DNA of 5,152 bases. It comes from an uncultured Ruminococcus sp. (GTDB lineage: Bacteria > Bacillota > Clostridia > Oscillospirales > Acutalibacteraceae). The position numbers and the translations under genes were made by a program. Below are positions 1 to 5,152 of the stretch, piece after piece; the stretch's first letter is position 1; every line of letters starts with the position of its first letter. Location: contig CACXDV010000124.1 in assembly GCA_902766585.1 (NCBI GenBank), positions 1 through 5,152 on the forward strand, written 5' to 3'. Below the pieces are notes generated by a model that saw nothing but the letters and a program-made list of their open reading frames with translations, was not told where the DNA came from and searched no databases.

Positions 1-1976
1 GCCTCAGAGCCGCTGCCCATTGCAAAGCCGACATCTGCCTTTTTAAGTGCGGGTGAATCGTTTACGCCGTCGCCTGTCATACCTACAACAAGGTTAAGCT
101 CCTGGCATATTCTTACCATTCTTGACTTATCTGTCGGGAGCGCTCTTGCGATAACGCGGATATCACGAACGATCTTCTTTATCTCATCATCAGACATCTG
201 ATTAAGCTCTGCGGAGGTAAGAACTCTGTCCTTCTCGCTCTTGATAAGTCCTGCATCCTTAGCAATAGCAACAGCAGTTTCCTTTCTGTCGCCTGTTATC
301 ATTACTACCTGTATGCCTGCATCCTGTACATCCTTGATGGCTACCTTTGCCTCAGGACGTACATCATCACGGATACCTACAAGACCTATGATAACAAGGT
401 CATCATTGATCTCATTTTCCTTGAGGGGCTTTTCTGAATAGCCGAAGGAAAGCACACGCATTGCCTTATTGGAAAGCTCGTCGATTTTTGCATCAAGAGC
501 CTTCTTGTCAATTTCCTTAACATTGCCGTCTGCGTCAAGATATTTCTTTGCCTTTGCAAGCAGACGCTCAGGAGCGCCCTTATAGAAGGTCTTGCCCTGC
601 TTATCAATTCTTGCCTGGCTGAACTTATTGGTAGAGTTGAAGCCCTGATTAGCTGTTACCTTGTTTTCCTTATCAGCATCAAGCTTAAGGAAGGTATCCT
701 CACCGAGGAATTTCATAAGTGCGCGGTCTGTGATATTACCGCCGATGATCTCATGCTTTGAATCATACATGGACTGTGTATTCTTGCCTATAGCAAAATT
801 AAGGTTTGTGCTGAGCTTTTCATGCTTGGATATCTCATCCATGGGAATGGTCTTGCCGTCGGCTGTAAAGAATTCTACAACCTCAAGAACGCCCTTTGTG
901 ATAGTACCTGTCTTATCACTGAAAAGGATATTAACAGAGCCTGCTGTTTCAATACCCTCTGCCTTTCTTACAAGTACGTTATGGTCAAGCATCTTGCTGG
1001 TGTTCTGCATAAGAACGAGGGAGATCATAAGAGGAAGTCCCTCAGGAACAGCACAGACGATAATTACAACTGCAAGTGAAACTGCCTCGATAAGCTTCGG
1101 GAGCATAAATGTAAGGAAATCCTGCTGGAAGAATATCTCAGGACCTGTGCCGATAGTCTTACCGCCCACAACAATGGGTGCAAGGAATATAAAATAAAGG
1201 ATATAAAGAAGTGTGATAGCGCCTGCGCCGATATAGCCAAAGGTCGAGATCTGCTTTGCAAGCTTTGCAAGCTTTACCTTAAGCGGAGAATCAGGCTCAT
1301 CGCCCTGCATTTCCTCAGCCATACGTCCCATCATGGTCTTGAGGCCGACCTTTCTTACATCAAGGACACCCTCGCCGTCAAATACAACTGCGCCTCTGAA
1401 CAGTGAATGAGCATCAACGAAGGTATCGCCTGTTATTTCATCAGCAAGCTGAGTATCCTCTGTTGTCTCCGTCTTTTTACATTCCTCAGCCTCACCGTTA
1501 AGAGCTGAGTTGTCAACGCGCATATTGCCTGAAATAAGAATACCGTCTGCGGGTATCTTATCACCTGCCTGGAGGAGTATCTTATCTCCTACAACTACGT
1601 CATCGACCTCGATAACGATCAGTTCACCGTTACGGTAAACCTTACATTTGTCCTTTTCTGTGCTGTCCTTGAGCTGGCGGTACTTTGTATCTGATGCCAC
1701 GCCTGTTTTTGCGGAAACTGTCGCAACAACGAGAATGGCAATGATAGTACCGAGAGGCTCATAGATCTCAACGCCTGTCTGCAGACCTGTTTTGCCGAGT
1801 ATGAACAGTACGATCATAATTGCGGCAATTACAAGAAGTATCTTGATCATCGGGTCGCTGAAGGTTTCAAGGAATTCAGCCCAGAACGTCGTAGGCTCGG
1901 AATCAGGAATGGCATTGGAGCCATGTTTTTCTCTGGATTCCTCGACCTGCTTGTCGGTTAAACCATTAAACTTCAT
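1..1976 (-). CDS. Calcium-transporting P-type ATPase, type IIB (PMCA-like); C-terminus cut by window edge
   Basis: Predicted membrane pump that uses ATP to export Ca2+ from the cytoplasm. The 658 visible residues show a Cation_ATPase_N-like start (1-25), hydrophobic segments TM1 about 43-61, TM2 75-91, TM3 246-272 and TM4 about 295-320 with VPEGLP at 310-315. The actuator loop reads LNGEAEE (159-165). The phosphorylation motif DKTGT has its aspartate at 354. Nucleotide-domain motifs are FNST (446-449) and KGAPE (466-470). MITGD is at 559-563 and GDGVND at 635-640. The tail sequence KKADVGFAMG resembles PMCA rather than SERCA, hence IIB. Family members are usually about 850-900 residues, so TM5-TM10, with the remaining ion ligands, lie outside the window and Ca2+ specificity is inferred. 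The ATG at 1976 gives the family's usual N-terminus. Oddities are NGEA instead of TGES, DDVR instead of DPxR, and TIT instead of TLT after DKTG. It has its own promoter downstream of the ter operon terminator. Another divalent-cation specificity is possible. Confidence 0.95.
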   Translation of the reverse strand, partial: MKFNGLTDKQVEESREKHGSNAIPDSEPTTFWAEFLETFSDPMIKILLVIAAIMIVLFILGKTGLQTGVEIYEPLGTIIAILVVATVSAKTGVASDTKYRQLKDSTEKDKCKVYRNGELIVIEVDDVVVGDKILLQAGDKIPADGILISGNMRVDNSALNGEAEECKKTETTEDTQLADEITGDTFVDAHSLFRGAVVFDGEGVLDVRKVGLKTMMGRMAEEMQGDEPDSPLKVKLAKLAKQISTFGYIGAGAITLLYILYFIFLAPIVVGGKTIGTGPEIFFQQDFLTFMLPKLIEAVSLAVVIIVCAVPEGLPLMISLVLMQNTSKMLDHNVLVRKAEGIETAGSVNILFSDKTGTITKGVLEVVEFFTADGKTIPMDEISKHEKLSTNLNFAIGKNTQSMYDSKHEIIGGNITDRALMKFLGEDTFLKLDADKENKVTANQGFNSTNKFSQARIDKQGKTFYKGAPERLLAKAKKYLDADGNVKEIDKKALDAKIDELSNKAMRVLSFGYSEKPLKENEINDDLVIIGLVGIRDDVRPEAKVAIKDVQDAGIQVVMITGDRKETAVAIAKDAGLIKSEKDRVLTSAELNQMSDDEIKKIVRDIRVIARALPTDKSRMVRICQELNLVVGMTGDGVNDSPALKKADVGFAMGSGSE

Positions 1977-1983
1977 TTAGCAT

Positions 1984-1993
1984 TTCGTCCTTT
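1984..1993 (-). promoter_or_regulatory. Ribosome binding site of the ATPase, ambiguous spacing
   Basis: AAAGGA at 1993-1988 is the only Shine-Dalgarno-like sequence before the ATPase. It lies 11 bases before the ATG at 1976, which is long, and 4 bases before another ATG at 1983. That second ATG is in a different frame and reads only five codons (MLNEV) before a TAA at 1968-1966. The family-matching N-terminus fixes the real start at 1976, so the site either works at long spacing or serves the minigene first. Confidence 0.6.
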
Positions 1994-2027
1994 CGATTTT
2001 TTTGTATATGCTTTTACACATAAGTTC

Positions 2028-2056
2028 ATTATACACTATCAGAAAATAACAGTCAA
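2028..2056 (-). promoter_or_regulatory. Sigma-A type promoter of the ATPase gene
   Basis: On the minus strand, TTGACT (2056-2051) and a perfect TATAAT (2033-2028) are separated by exactly 17 bases, matching the housekeeping consensus at 11 of 12 positions. An A/T-rich stretch precedes the -35 box. Transcription would start near 2021, giving a leader of roughly 45 bases. The promoter begins 37 bases after the terminator of the upstream operon, so the pump is probably a separate transcription unit. I see no clear operator repeat overlapping it. Confidence 0.88.
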
Positions 2057-2092
2057 TAATTTTTTGAATAATAAGTCTTCCGGTTACATTCC

Positions 2093-2122
2093 AAAAACAG
2101 GGATACCAAGCGGCATCCCTGT
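2093..2122 (-). terminator. Rho-independent terminator of the ter operon
   Basis: On the minus strand an 11-bp stem (arms 2122-2112 and 2107-2097, one G-U pair) closes a four-base loop GCTT and runs directly into a T run (2097-2093). It starts 12 bases after the stop codon of the last TerD-family gene. Stem, short loop and U-tract make a standard intrinsic terminator, marking the end of the telA-terD transcript. Confidence 0.92.
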
Positions 2123-2134
2123 AAATTATTATGT

Positions 2135-2725
2135 TCAGCGGTATCTTTTTGCCAGCTCATCAACGCTGTTGTCAGTAGTGCCCTGACCGATAGCGGTGAA
2201 TTTCCATTCATTATTATAGCGGTATACCTCTCCGAAGATAAGAGCCGTACTTCCGGAATAATCATCAGTAAGATTATATTTCAGAAGCTCCTTCTGAGTT
2301 GCGCCGTCAATAATGCGGATATAAGCATTCTGTATCATACCGAAATGCTGCTGACGAAGCCTTGCCTGAAAGATATTTACAACAATAACTATTTTATCGA
2401 TCTCGGATGGCATTGAAGCAAGGTCAATATAGATCTGCTCGTCGTCGCCGTCTCCGGCACCTGTAAGGTTATCGCCCATATGCTTGATGCATCCGGAATC
2501 ATGGGTAAGATGTCCGAAATAAACAACATCCTCCTTACCGCACAGCTTCCCTCCGCGGAGAGCAAATGCAGATGCATCACAATCTATCGGTTCAGGCTCC
2601 TTTGCAAAAAGCTTTTTCTTTCTGGGAGCTTCATCCCAGCCGAGAGCGGCAATTACATTTACAAGTCCGCCGCCGCTTTCTTTGGTAAGACTTACCTTCT
2701 GACCTTTCTGAAGGCTGATAGACAT
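2135..2725 (-). CDS. TerD family protein, divergent (TerZ-like) paralog, third TerD copy
   Basis: A 196-residue cytoplasmic TerD-fold protein, full length for the family, predicted to bind Ca2+ as characterised TerD proteins do. It opens with the family signature LQKGQKVSLTK (5-15). The first acidic motif is reduced to IDCDASAF (47-54), whereas the second, GDNLTGAGDGDDE (84-96), is complete. NIFQA, FGMIQNAYIRI and the C-terminal YRYNNEWKF also match the family. Compared with the two upstream TerD copies, it has about six extra, lysine-rich residues between GWD and the first acidic motif (PRKKKLFAK), a trait I associate with TerZ-like members. Cysteines occur at 49, 62 and 79. AGGAG at 2739-2735 lies 9 bases before the ATG. 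It is the last gene of the operon, 19 bases after the stop of the TerA-like gene, and ends just before the terminator. The exact Ter subfamily is uncertain. Confidence 0.95.
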   Translation of the reverse strand: MSISLQKGQKVSLTKESGGGLVNVIAALGWDEAPRKKKLFAKEPEPIDCDASAFALRGGKLCGKEDVVYFGHLTHDSGCIKHMGDNLTGAGDGDDEQIYIDLASMPSEIDKIVIVVNIFQARLRQQHFGMIQNAYIRIIDGATQKELLKYNLTDDYSGSTALIFGEVYRYNNEWKFTAIGQGTTDNSVDELAKRYR

Positions 2726-2744
2726 AACTGAAAACTCCTCTCAA

Positions 2745-3350
2745 TCATTTCCTGCCGGGTACCCATCTCAGTCCCCATTTATATTCTCTGTCGAGAGCGC
2801 TGTGACCGGGGAAGAACTGTACCAGTTTTTCTACGCTGAAGGTAGTATCCGATACATTTTCAAAAAGCACCAGACCGCACATCTTATAGCTTGAATCATA
2901 GCTGTCCATATTAACTATAATATCCTCTGCGCCGGGATATTTGATAGTAACAACGGCATCAGCCTGCTGCCAGTTAGCTATACCCTCATATATGAATGTA
3001 TATACAATGATACGCTTGATTTCACTCAGCTTATTTCCGTTTATCCTGAGATTCTCACCGACAGAGGATTCGCCTGTACGGTCATCGCCGTCAAGAGCGA
3101 CATACGGCTCCCTTGAAAGACTTCCGAAGCAGTTTCCCAATGCCTGAACAGTGCCTTTTTTCCCGTTTTTCAATTCATAAAGGCAGCCAAGATCAAGGTC
3201 TATTCCCTTATCATTGCCAAAGAGCTTCGCAAAGAAGCCCTGGTTCTGAGGGCGTGAATTCCAGTTAAGGTTTATCAGTATTTCTCCCAGTCCGGAATCC
3301 GAGCTTTTATGAAGATTGACCTTGTTGCCTTTAGTTAGTTTTATTGCCAT
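2745..3350 (-). CDS. TerA-like TerD-fold protein
   Basis: A 201-residue protein of the TerD superfamily, closer to the TerA type than to TerD/TerE. It begins with LTKGNKVNLHK (5-15) and has LNWN (28-31) in place of LGWD. Next come an insertion GFFAKLFG (38-45) and IDLDLGCLYEL (50-60). ALDGDDRTGE (85-94) replaces the usual GDNLTG acidic loop. The remaining markers are FIYEGIANW (119-127) and the ending FFPGHSALDREYKWGLRW (179-196), which I recognise from TerA-type sequences. It has one TerD-like domain, whereas enterobacterial TerA is about twice this length. The acidic loop suggests metal binding, but its site differs from the canonical TerD site, so Ca2+ binding is less certain. It lies 16 bases downstream of terD-2; AAGGAG (3368-3363) overlaps the terD-2 stop codon and sits 12 bases from the ATG, with an in-frame TAG close upstream ruling out an earlier start. 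Confidence 0.92.
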   Translation of the reverse strand: MAIKLTKGNKVNLHKSSDSGLGEILINLNWNSRPQNQGFFAKLFGNDKGIDLDLGCLYELKNGKKGTVQALGNCFGSLSREPYVALDGDDRTGESSVGENLRINGNKLSEIKRIIVYTFIYEGIANWQQADAVVTIKYPGAEDIIVNMDSYDSSYKMCGLVLFENVSDTTFSVEKLVQFFPGHSALDREYKWGLRWVPGRK

Positions 3351-3362
3351 TACCTATGATTA

Positions 3363-3368
3363 CTCCTT
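3363..3368 (-). promoter_or_regulatory. Ribosome binding site of the TerA-like gene, overlapping the terD-2 stop
   Basis: AAGGAG on the minus strand shares bases 3368-3367 with the TAA stop of terD-2 (3369-3367). The gap to the ATG at 3350 is 12 bases, longer than the 8-9 bases at the other ter genes. This arrangement suggests translation coupled to terD-2, with possibly lower initiation of the TerA-like protein. Confidence 0.7.
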
Positions 3369-3948
3369 ACTGAGCATTTATTCCATAGTTGCTACAAAGA
3401 GCAGCCAGTCCGCCCTGGAAGCCGCTTCCGATAGCATTGAATTTCCACTCGCTGTTATTTCTGTAAAGCTCGCCTACAACAACTGCTGTCTCGATCGAGA
3501 AATCCTCTGCCAGATCGTATCTTATCATTTCTGTGCCGTTTGACATATCAACGATACGGATAAATGCATTGCTTACCTGACCGAAGTTCTGTCTTCTGTT
3601 TTCTGCGTCGTAAATTGTTACTGTGAAAGCAATTCTTTCAATTTCAGCGGGAACAAGAGAAAGGTCGATCTGGATCTGCTCGTCATCGCCCTCGCCTGCG
3701 CCTGTGAGGTTATCGCCCATATGCTCAACTGAGCCTGATGAGTGCTTGAGATTGCCGTAGAAAATAAATTCCTTTTCAGAGGGGCATACACCCTCAACTG
3801 TAAGCATGAATGCTGCTGCATCAAGGTCAAAATCTCCGCCTGTATCATAACGGTTGATGTCCCAGCCAAGACCTACCATAATATTTTTAAGTCCGGGATT
3901 ATCCTTTGTAAGACTGATTTTCTGACCTTTTGAAAGACAAACTGACAT
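3367..3948 (-). CDS. terD: TerD family protein (TerD/TerE type), second copy
   Basis: A canonical 193-residue TerD-family protein, expected in the cytoplasm as a Ca2+-binding component of the Ter stress system. Visible motifs in order: LSKGQKISLTK (5-15), GLGWD (26-30), the first acidic motif DFDLDAAAF (39-47), EFIFYGN (60-66), the second acidic motif GDNLTGAGEGDDE (78-90), TVTIYDA (109-115), RRQNFGQVSNAFIRI (118-132), and YRNNSEWKFNAIGSGFQGGL near the C-terminus. Both aspartate-rich motifs, the known Ca2+ ligand regions of TerD, are intact. An ungapped comparison by eye with the upstream copy gives about 148 of 193 identical residues, so the two are tandem duplicates. AAGGAGG (3963-3957) lies 8 bases from the ATG. 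The gene follows terD-1 after 71 bases holding a hairpin, and is coupled to the TerA-like gene downstream. Whether the function is TerD- or TerE-like cannot be decided. Confidence 0.97.
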   Translation of the reverse strand: MSVCLSKGQKISLTKDNPGLKNIMVGLGWDINRYDTGGDFDLDAAAFMLTVEGVCPSEKEFIFYGNLKHSSGSVEHMGDNLTGAGEGDDEQIQIDLSLVPAEIERIAFTVTIYDAENRRQNFGQVSNAFIRIVDMSNGTEMIRYDLAEDFSIETAVVVGELYRNNSEWKFNAIGSGFQGGLAALCSNYGINAQ

Positions 3949-3985
3949 GATGAATTCCTCCTTAGTATATGTTTATTATTTATTG

Positions 3986-4008
3986 CGCCGCCTCCTCTGG
4001 AAGCGGCG
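3986..4008 (-). other. GC-rich intercistronic hairpin between terD-1 and terD-2
   Basis: On the minus strand, arms 4008-3999 and 3995-3986 pair over 10 bp (one G-U pair) around a three-base loop AGA. The stem is almost wholly G/C. It begins 11 bases after the terD-1 stop codon. What follows is CAATAAATAATAAAC, A/T-rich but without a T run, so it is not a standard intrinsic terminator. It may protect the 3' end of a processed telA-terD-1 message, cause partial termination, or mark a processing site; these roles are inferred. Confidence 0.75.
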
Positions 4009-4019
4009 TTTGTCACAAA

Positions 4020-4601
4020 TCAAGCTACCTCGATGCCGAAGCTTCCGCACAGAGCTGCAAGTCCGCCCTGATAGCCGCTGCCGATAGCATTGAACTTCCA
4101 CTCGCCGTTATTTCTGTAGATCTCGCCTACAACAACTGCTGTCTCGATAGAGAAATCCTCAGCAAGATCATAACGGATAAGCTCCATACCTGTTGACATA
4201 TCAACGATACGGATATAAGCGTTGCTTACCTGACCGAAATTCTGACGGCGCTTGTCTGCGTCATAAATGGTAACGGTAAATGCAACTCTCTCGATATTAT
4301 TGGGGATCATTGAAAGATCAACCTGGATCTCCTCGTCATCACCCTCGCCCTCACCTGTGAGGTTATCACCCATATGCTTTACGGAGCCTGATGAATGTTC
4401 AAGGTTTCCGTAGAAAATGAATTCCTTTTCTGTGGGGCATCTTCCGTTTGAACCGAGCAGAAATGCGGATGCATCAAGGTCAAAATCATAGCCTGTATCG
4501 AACTGGTTTACATCCCAGCCAAGACCTACCATGATATTGCGGAGACTCGGATTACCTTTTGTAAGGTCAACCTTCTGACCTTTCTGTAAGCTGATTGGCA
4601 T
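4020..4601 (-). CDS. terD: TerD family protein (TerD/TerE type), first copy
   Basis: A canonical 193-residue TerD-family protein, the first TerD gene after the telA-like gene. It carries LQKGQKVDLTK (5-15), GLGWD (26-30), the full first acidic motif DFDLDASAF (39-47), EFIFYGN (60-66), the second acidic motif GDNLTGEGEGDDE (78-90), TVTIYDA (109-115), and RRQNFGQVSNAYIRI (118-132). A YRNNGEWKFNAIGSGYQGGL stretch sits close to the C-terminus. Characterised TerD binds Ca2+ through these aspartate-rich segments, so Ca2+ binding is expected; the physiological output of the Ter system (tellurite, phage, colicin or oxidative stress tolerance) is not fixed by sequence. The start is firm: AGGAGG (4615-4610) lies 8 bases before the ATG and the first residues match the family start. 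The 59-base gap after telA contains no convincing promoter or terminator, so it is probably co-transcribed. It is the copy closest to the family consensus here. Confidence 0.97.
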   Translation of the reverse strand: MPISLQKGQKVDLTKGNPSLRNIMVGLGWDVNQFDTGYDFDLDASAFLLGSNGRCPTEKEFIFYGNLEHSSGSVKHMGDNLTGEGEGDDEEIQVDLSMIPNNIERVAFTVTIYDADKRRQNFGQVSNAYIRIVDMSTGMELIRYDLAEDFSIETAVVVGEIYRNNGEWKFNAIGSGYQGGLAALCGSFGIEVA

Positions 4602-4609
4602 AATAATTT

Positions 4610-4615
4610 CCTCCT
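4610..4615 (-). promoter_or_regulatory. Strong ribosome binding site of terD-1
   Basis: AGGAGG on the minus strand, 8 bases before the ATG at 4601. The full anti-Shine-Dalgarno match and good spacing predict strong translation of terD-1. The second copy has an equally good site (AAGGAGG, 3963-3957), whereas the two divergent paralogs have shorter or worse-spaced sites, suggesting that the canonical TerD proteins are made in the largest amounts. Confidence 0.85.
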
Positions 4616-4660
4616 GTCATTTTTATATATTATTTACAGACACCTGCCTGTGTATGTACA

Positions 4661-5152
4661 TTATTTTGCCTTAGGCATATTGTAGGTTCTGTTGAACTCG
4701 TCCTTGATTGTCTGGAGCTTTGCCTGATCGCTTACGCGCTGGCTGTGAGCCTGCTCCTGAATCTTCTTTGTTTCCTCGATACCGTTCATAATGGTCTTCC
4801 ATGTAGTTTCGAGAGTTTCTATCTTGATTGAGCTGCCTGATGCCATTCTTGCTGTCATCTTAGCCTGCTCTACGCTGTTCTGGGCATTCTTTATGAGCAT
4901 CTCATTGGTCTTGTCATCAAGAGCCTGCATAGCCTCAGCCTGAACGCGCTGTCTCTTAAGCATCATAGCCTGTGCAAGAGCCTGCTTAAATACAGGAAGG
5001 GTTACGATAAATGCAGAATTTATCTTTCTTACAAGGTTCATGTTGCTGAACTCGATAGTCTTTATCATCGGGATAGACTGCATAGCAACGCTCTCTGCCG
5101 TACGAAGGTCCTGAGTTCTCTGCTCAAGCATCATAAGAGCCTGCTCGCAGGA
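4661..5152 (-). CDS. telA: TelA family (toxic anion resistance) protein, C-terminal part
   Basis: The last 163 residues of a TelA/KlaA-family protein; the frame is open to the right edge and no start is visible. Full-length members are typically about 350-400 residues, so somewhat under half is seen. The fragment is predicted helical and rich in charged and glutamine residues, with no membrane segment. Recognisable family stretches are LEQRTQDLRTAESVAMQSIP, NSAFIVTLPVFKQALAQAM, DDKTNEMLIKNAQNSVEQA, and IETLETTWKTIMNGIEETKKI close to the end. The ATG at 5134 is internal, because the frame continues upstream with residues that also fit the family. TelA proteins are cytoplasmic, linked genetically to tellurite and other stress resistance, and often sit beside terD genes; their biochemical activity is not settled. 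The gene ends in TAA 59 bases before terD-1 and is probably the upstream member of the same operon. Confidence 0.9.
   Translation of the reverse strand, partial: SCEQALMMLEQRTQDLRTAESVAMQSIPMIKTIEFSNMNLVRKINSAFIVTLPVFKQALAQAMMLKRQRVQAEAMQALDDKTNEMLIKNAQNSVEQAKMTARMASGSSIKIETLETTWKTIMNGIEETKKIQEQAHSQRVSDQAKLQTIKDEFNRTYNMPKAK

Larger units (their letters stand above)
3367..4601 (-). repeat. Tandem gene duplication of terD-1 and terD-2
   Basis: The two 582-base coding regions align without gaps at a constant offset of 653 bases and encode proteins about 77% identical. Similarity is strongest in the second half; an identical 27-base block occurs at 3469-3495 and 4122-4148. The N-terminal 20 residues and the last 6 are the most changed. 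The copies include different intergenic sequences, so only the coding regions are visibly duplicated. Confidence 0.85.

Noticed and set aside
661..1197. Plus-strand open frame of 178 codons
   Set aside because: It lies wholly antisense to the P-type ATPase, whose motifs (DKTGT, VPEGLP) are unambiguous; the translation is low-complexity serine-rich with no recognisable domain and no ribosome binding site.
2480..2731. Plus-strand 83-codon frame antisense to the last TerD gene
   Set aside because: It overlaps an intact TerD-family gene; no family match, no start signals.
3972..4008. Hairpin at 3986-4008 as an intrinsic terminator of telA-terD-1
   Set aside because: The sequence after the stem on the minus strand has no T run; kept as a hairpin of unknown role instead.
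3316..4196. Two similar 75-codon plus-strand frames (3316-3543 and 3969-4196) that look like a conserved antisense pair
   Set aside because: Their similarity follows from the duplicated terD genes on the other strand. Neither has a ribosome binding site, and they are antisense shadows.
4602..4660. Possible internal promoter in the A/T-rich gap before terD-1 (TATATA-like sequence)
   Set aside because: No -35 box at acceptable distance from the A/T-rich stretch; the only short inverted repeat there has a 4-bp stem. Not supportable.
5132..5134. ATG at 5134 as the start of the TelA-like gene
   Set aside because: The frame remains open to the window edge with residues fitting the TelA family, and 157 residues would be less than half the family length, so the gene is cut by the window, not short.
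2135..5152. A wholly new defence or metal-response system
   Set aside because: TelA plus several TerD paralogs is a known Ter-type arrangement; novelty here is limited to the details listed as findings.

Overview
All the genes read from the minus strand. They form a TelA/TerD-type 'tellurium resistance' (Ter) operon followed by a separately promoted calcium-type P-ATPase. Strong AGGAGG ribosome binding sites, a consensus sigma-A type promoter, a U-tailed hairpin terminator, medium GC and the protein styles fit a low-to-medium GC Firmicute. A gut or rumen clostridium of the Ruminococcus/Oscillospiraceae kind is my best guess; this is inference, since no marker gene is present.

Layout in transcription order (right to left): (1) the C-terminal 163 residues of a TelA-family protein (5152-4661), cut by the right edge; (2) terD-1 (4601-4020) and (3) terD-2 (3948-3367), two canonical TerD/TerE paralogs about 77% identical, separated by a GC-rich intercistronic hairpin; (4) a divergent TerA-like TerD-fold protein (3350-2745); (5) a third, more divergent TerD/TerZ-like paralog (2725-2135); (6) a rho-independent terminator (2122-2093). 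A promoter with a 17-bp spacer (2056-2028) then drives (7) a type IIB (PMCA-like) Ca2+ P-type ATPase starting at 1976. It runs off the left edge after 658 codons, just past the GDGVND motif. No gap exceeds 160 bases, and I see no RNA gene, mobile element or CRISPR array.

How they may fit together: TerD-family domains are known Ca2+ binders, and the acidic Ca2+-site motifs are visible in the TerD copies. TelA-family proteins commonly accompany them. A Ca2+-exporting ATPase next to a four-member Ca2+-binding cluster suggests a calcium-linked envelope or stress module more than tellurite detoxification as such. The terminator/promoter pair implies that the pump can be expressed independently of the ter genes. 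The Ter architecture is a known type. The less usual points are non-consensus ATPase motifs, the graded divergence of the four TerD-fold paralogs, the hairpin between terD-1 and terD-2, and an overlapping five-codon ORF at the ATPase start.
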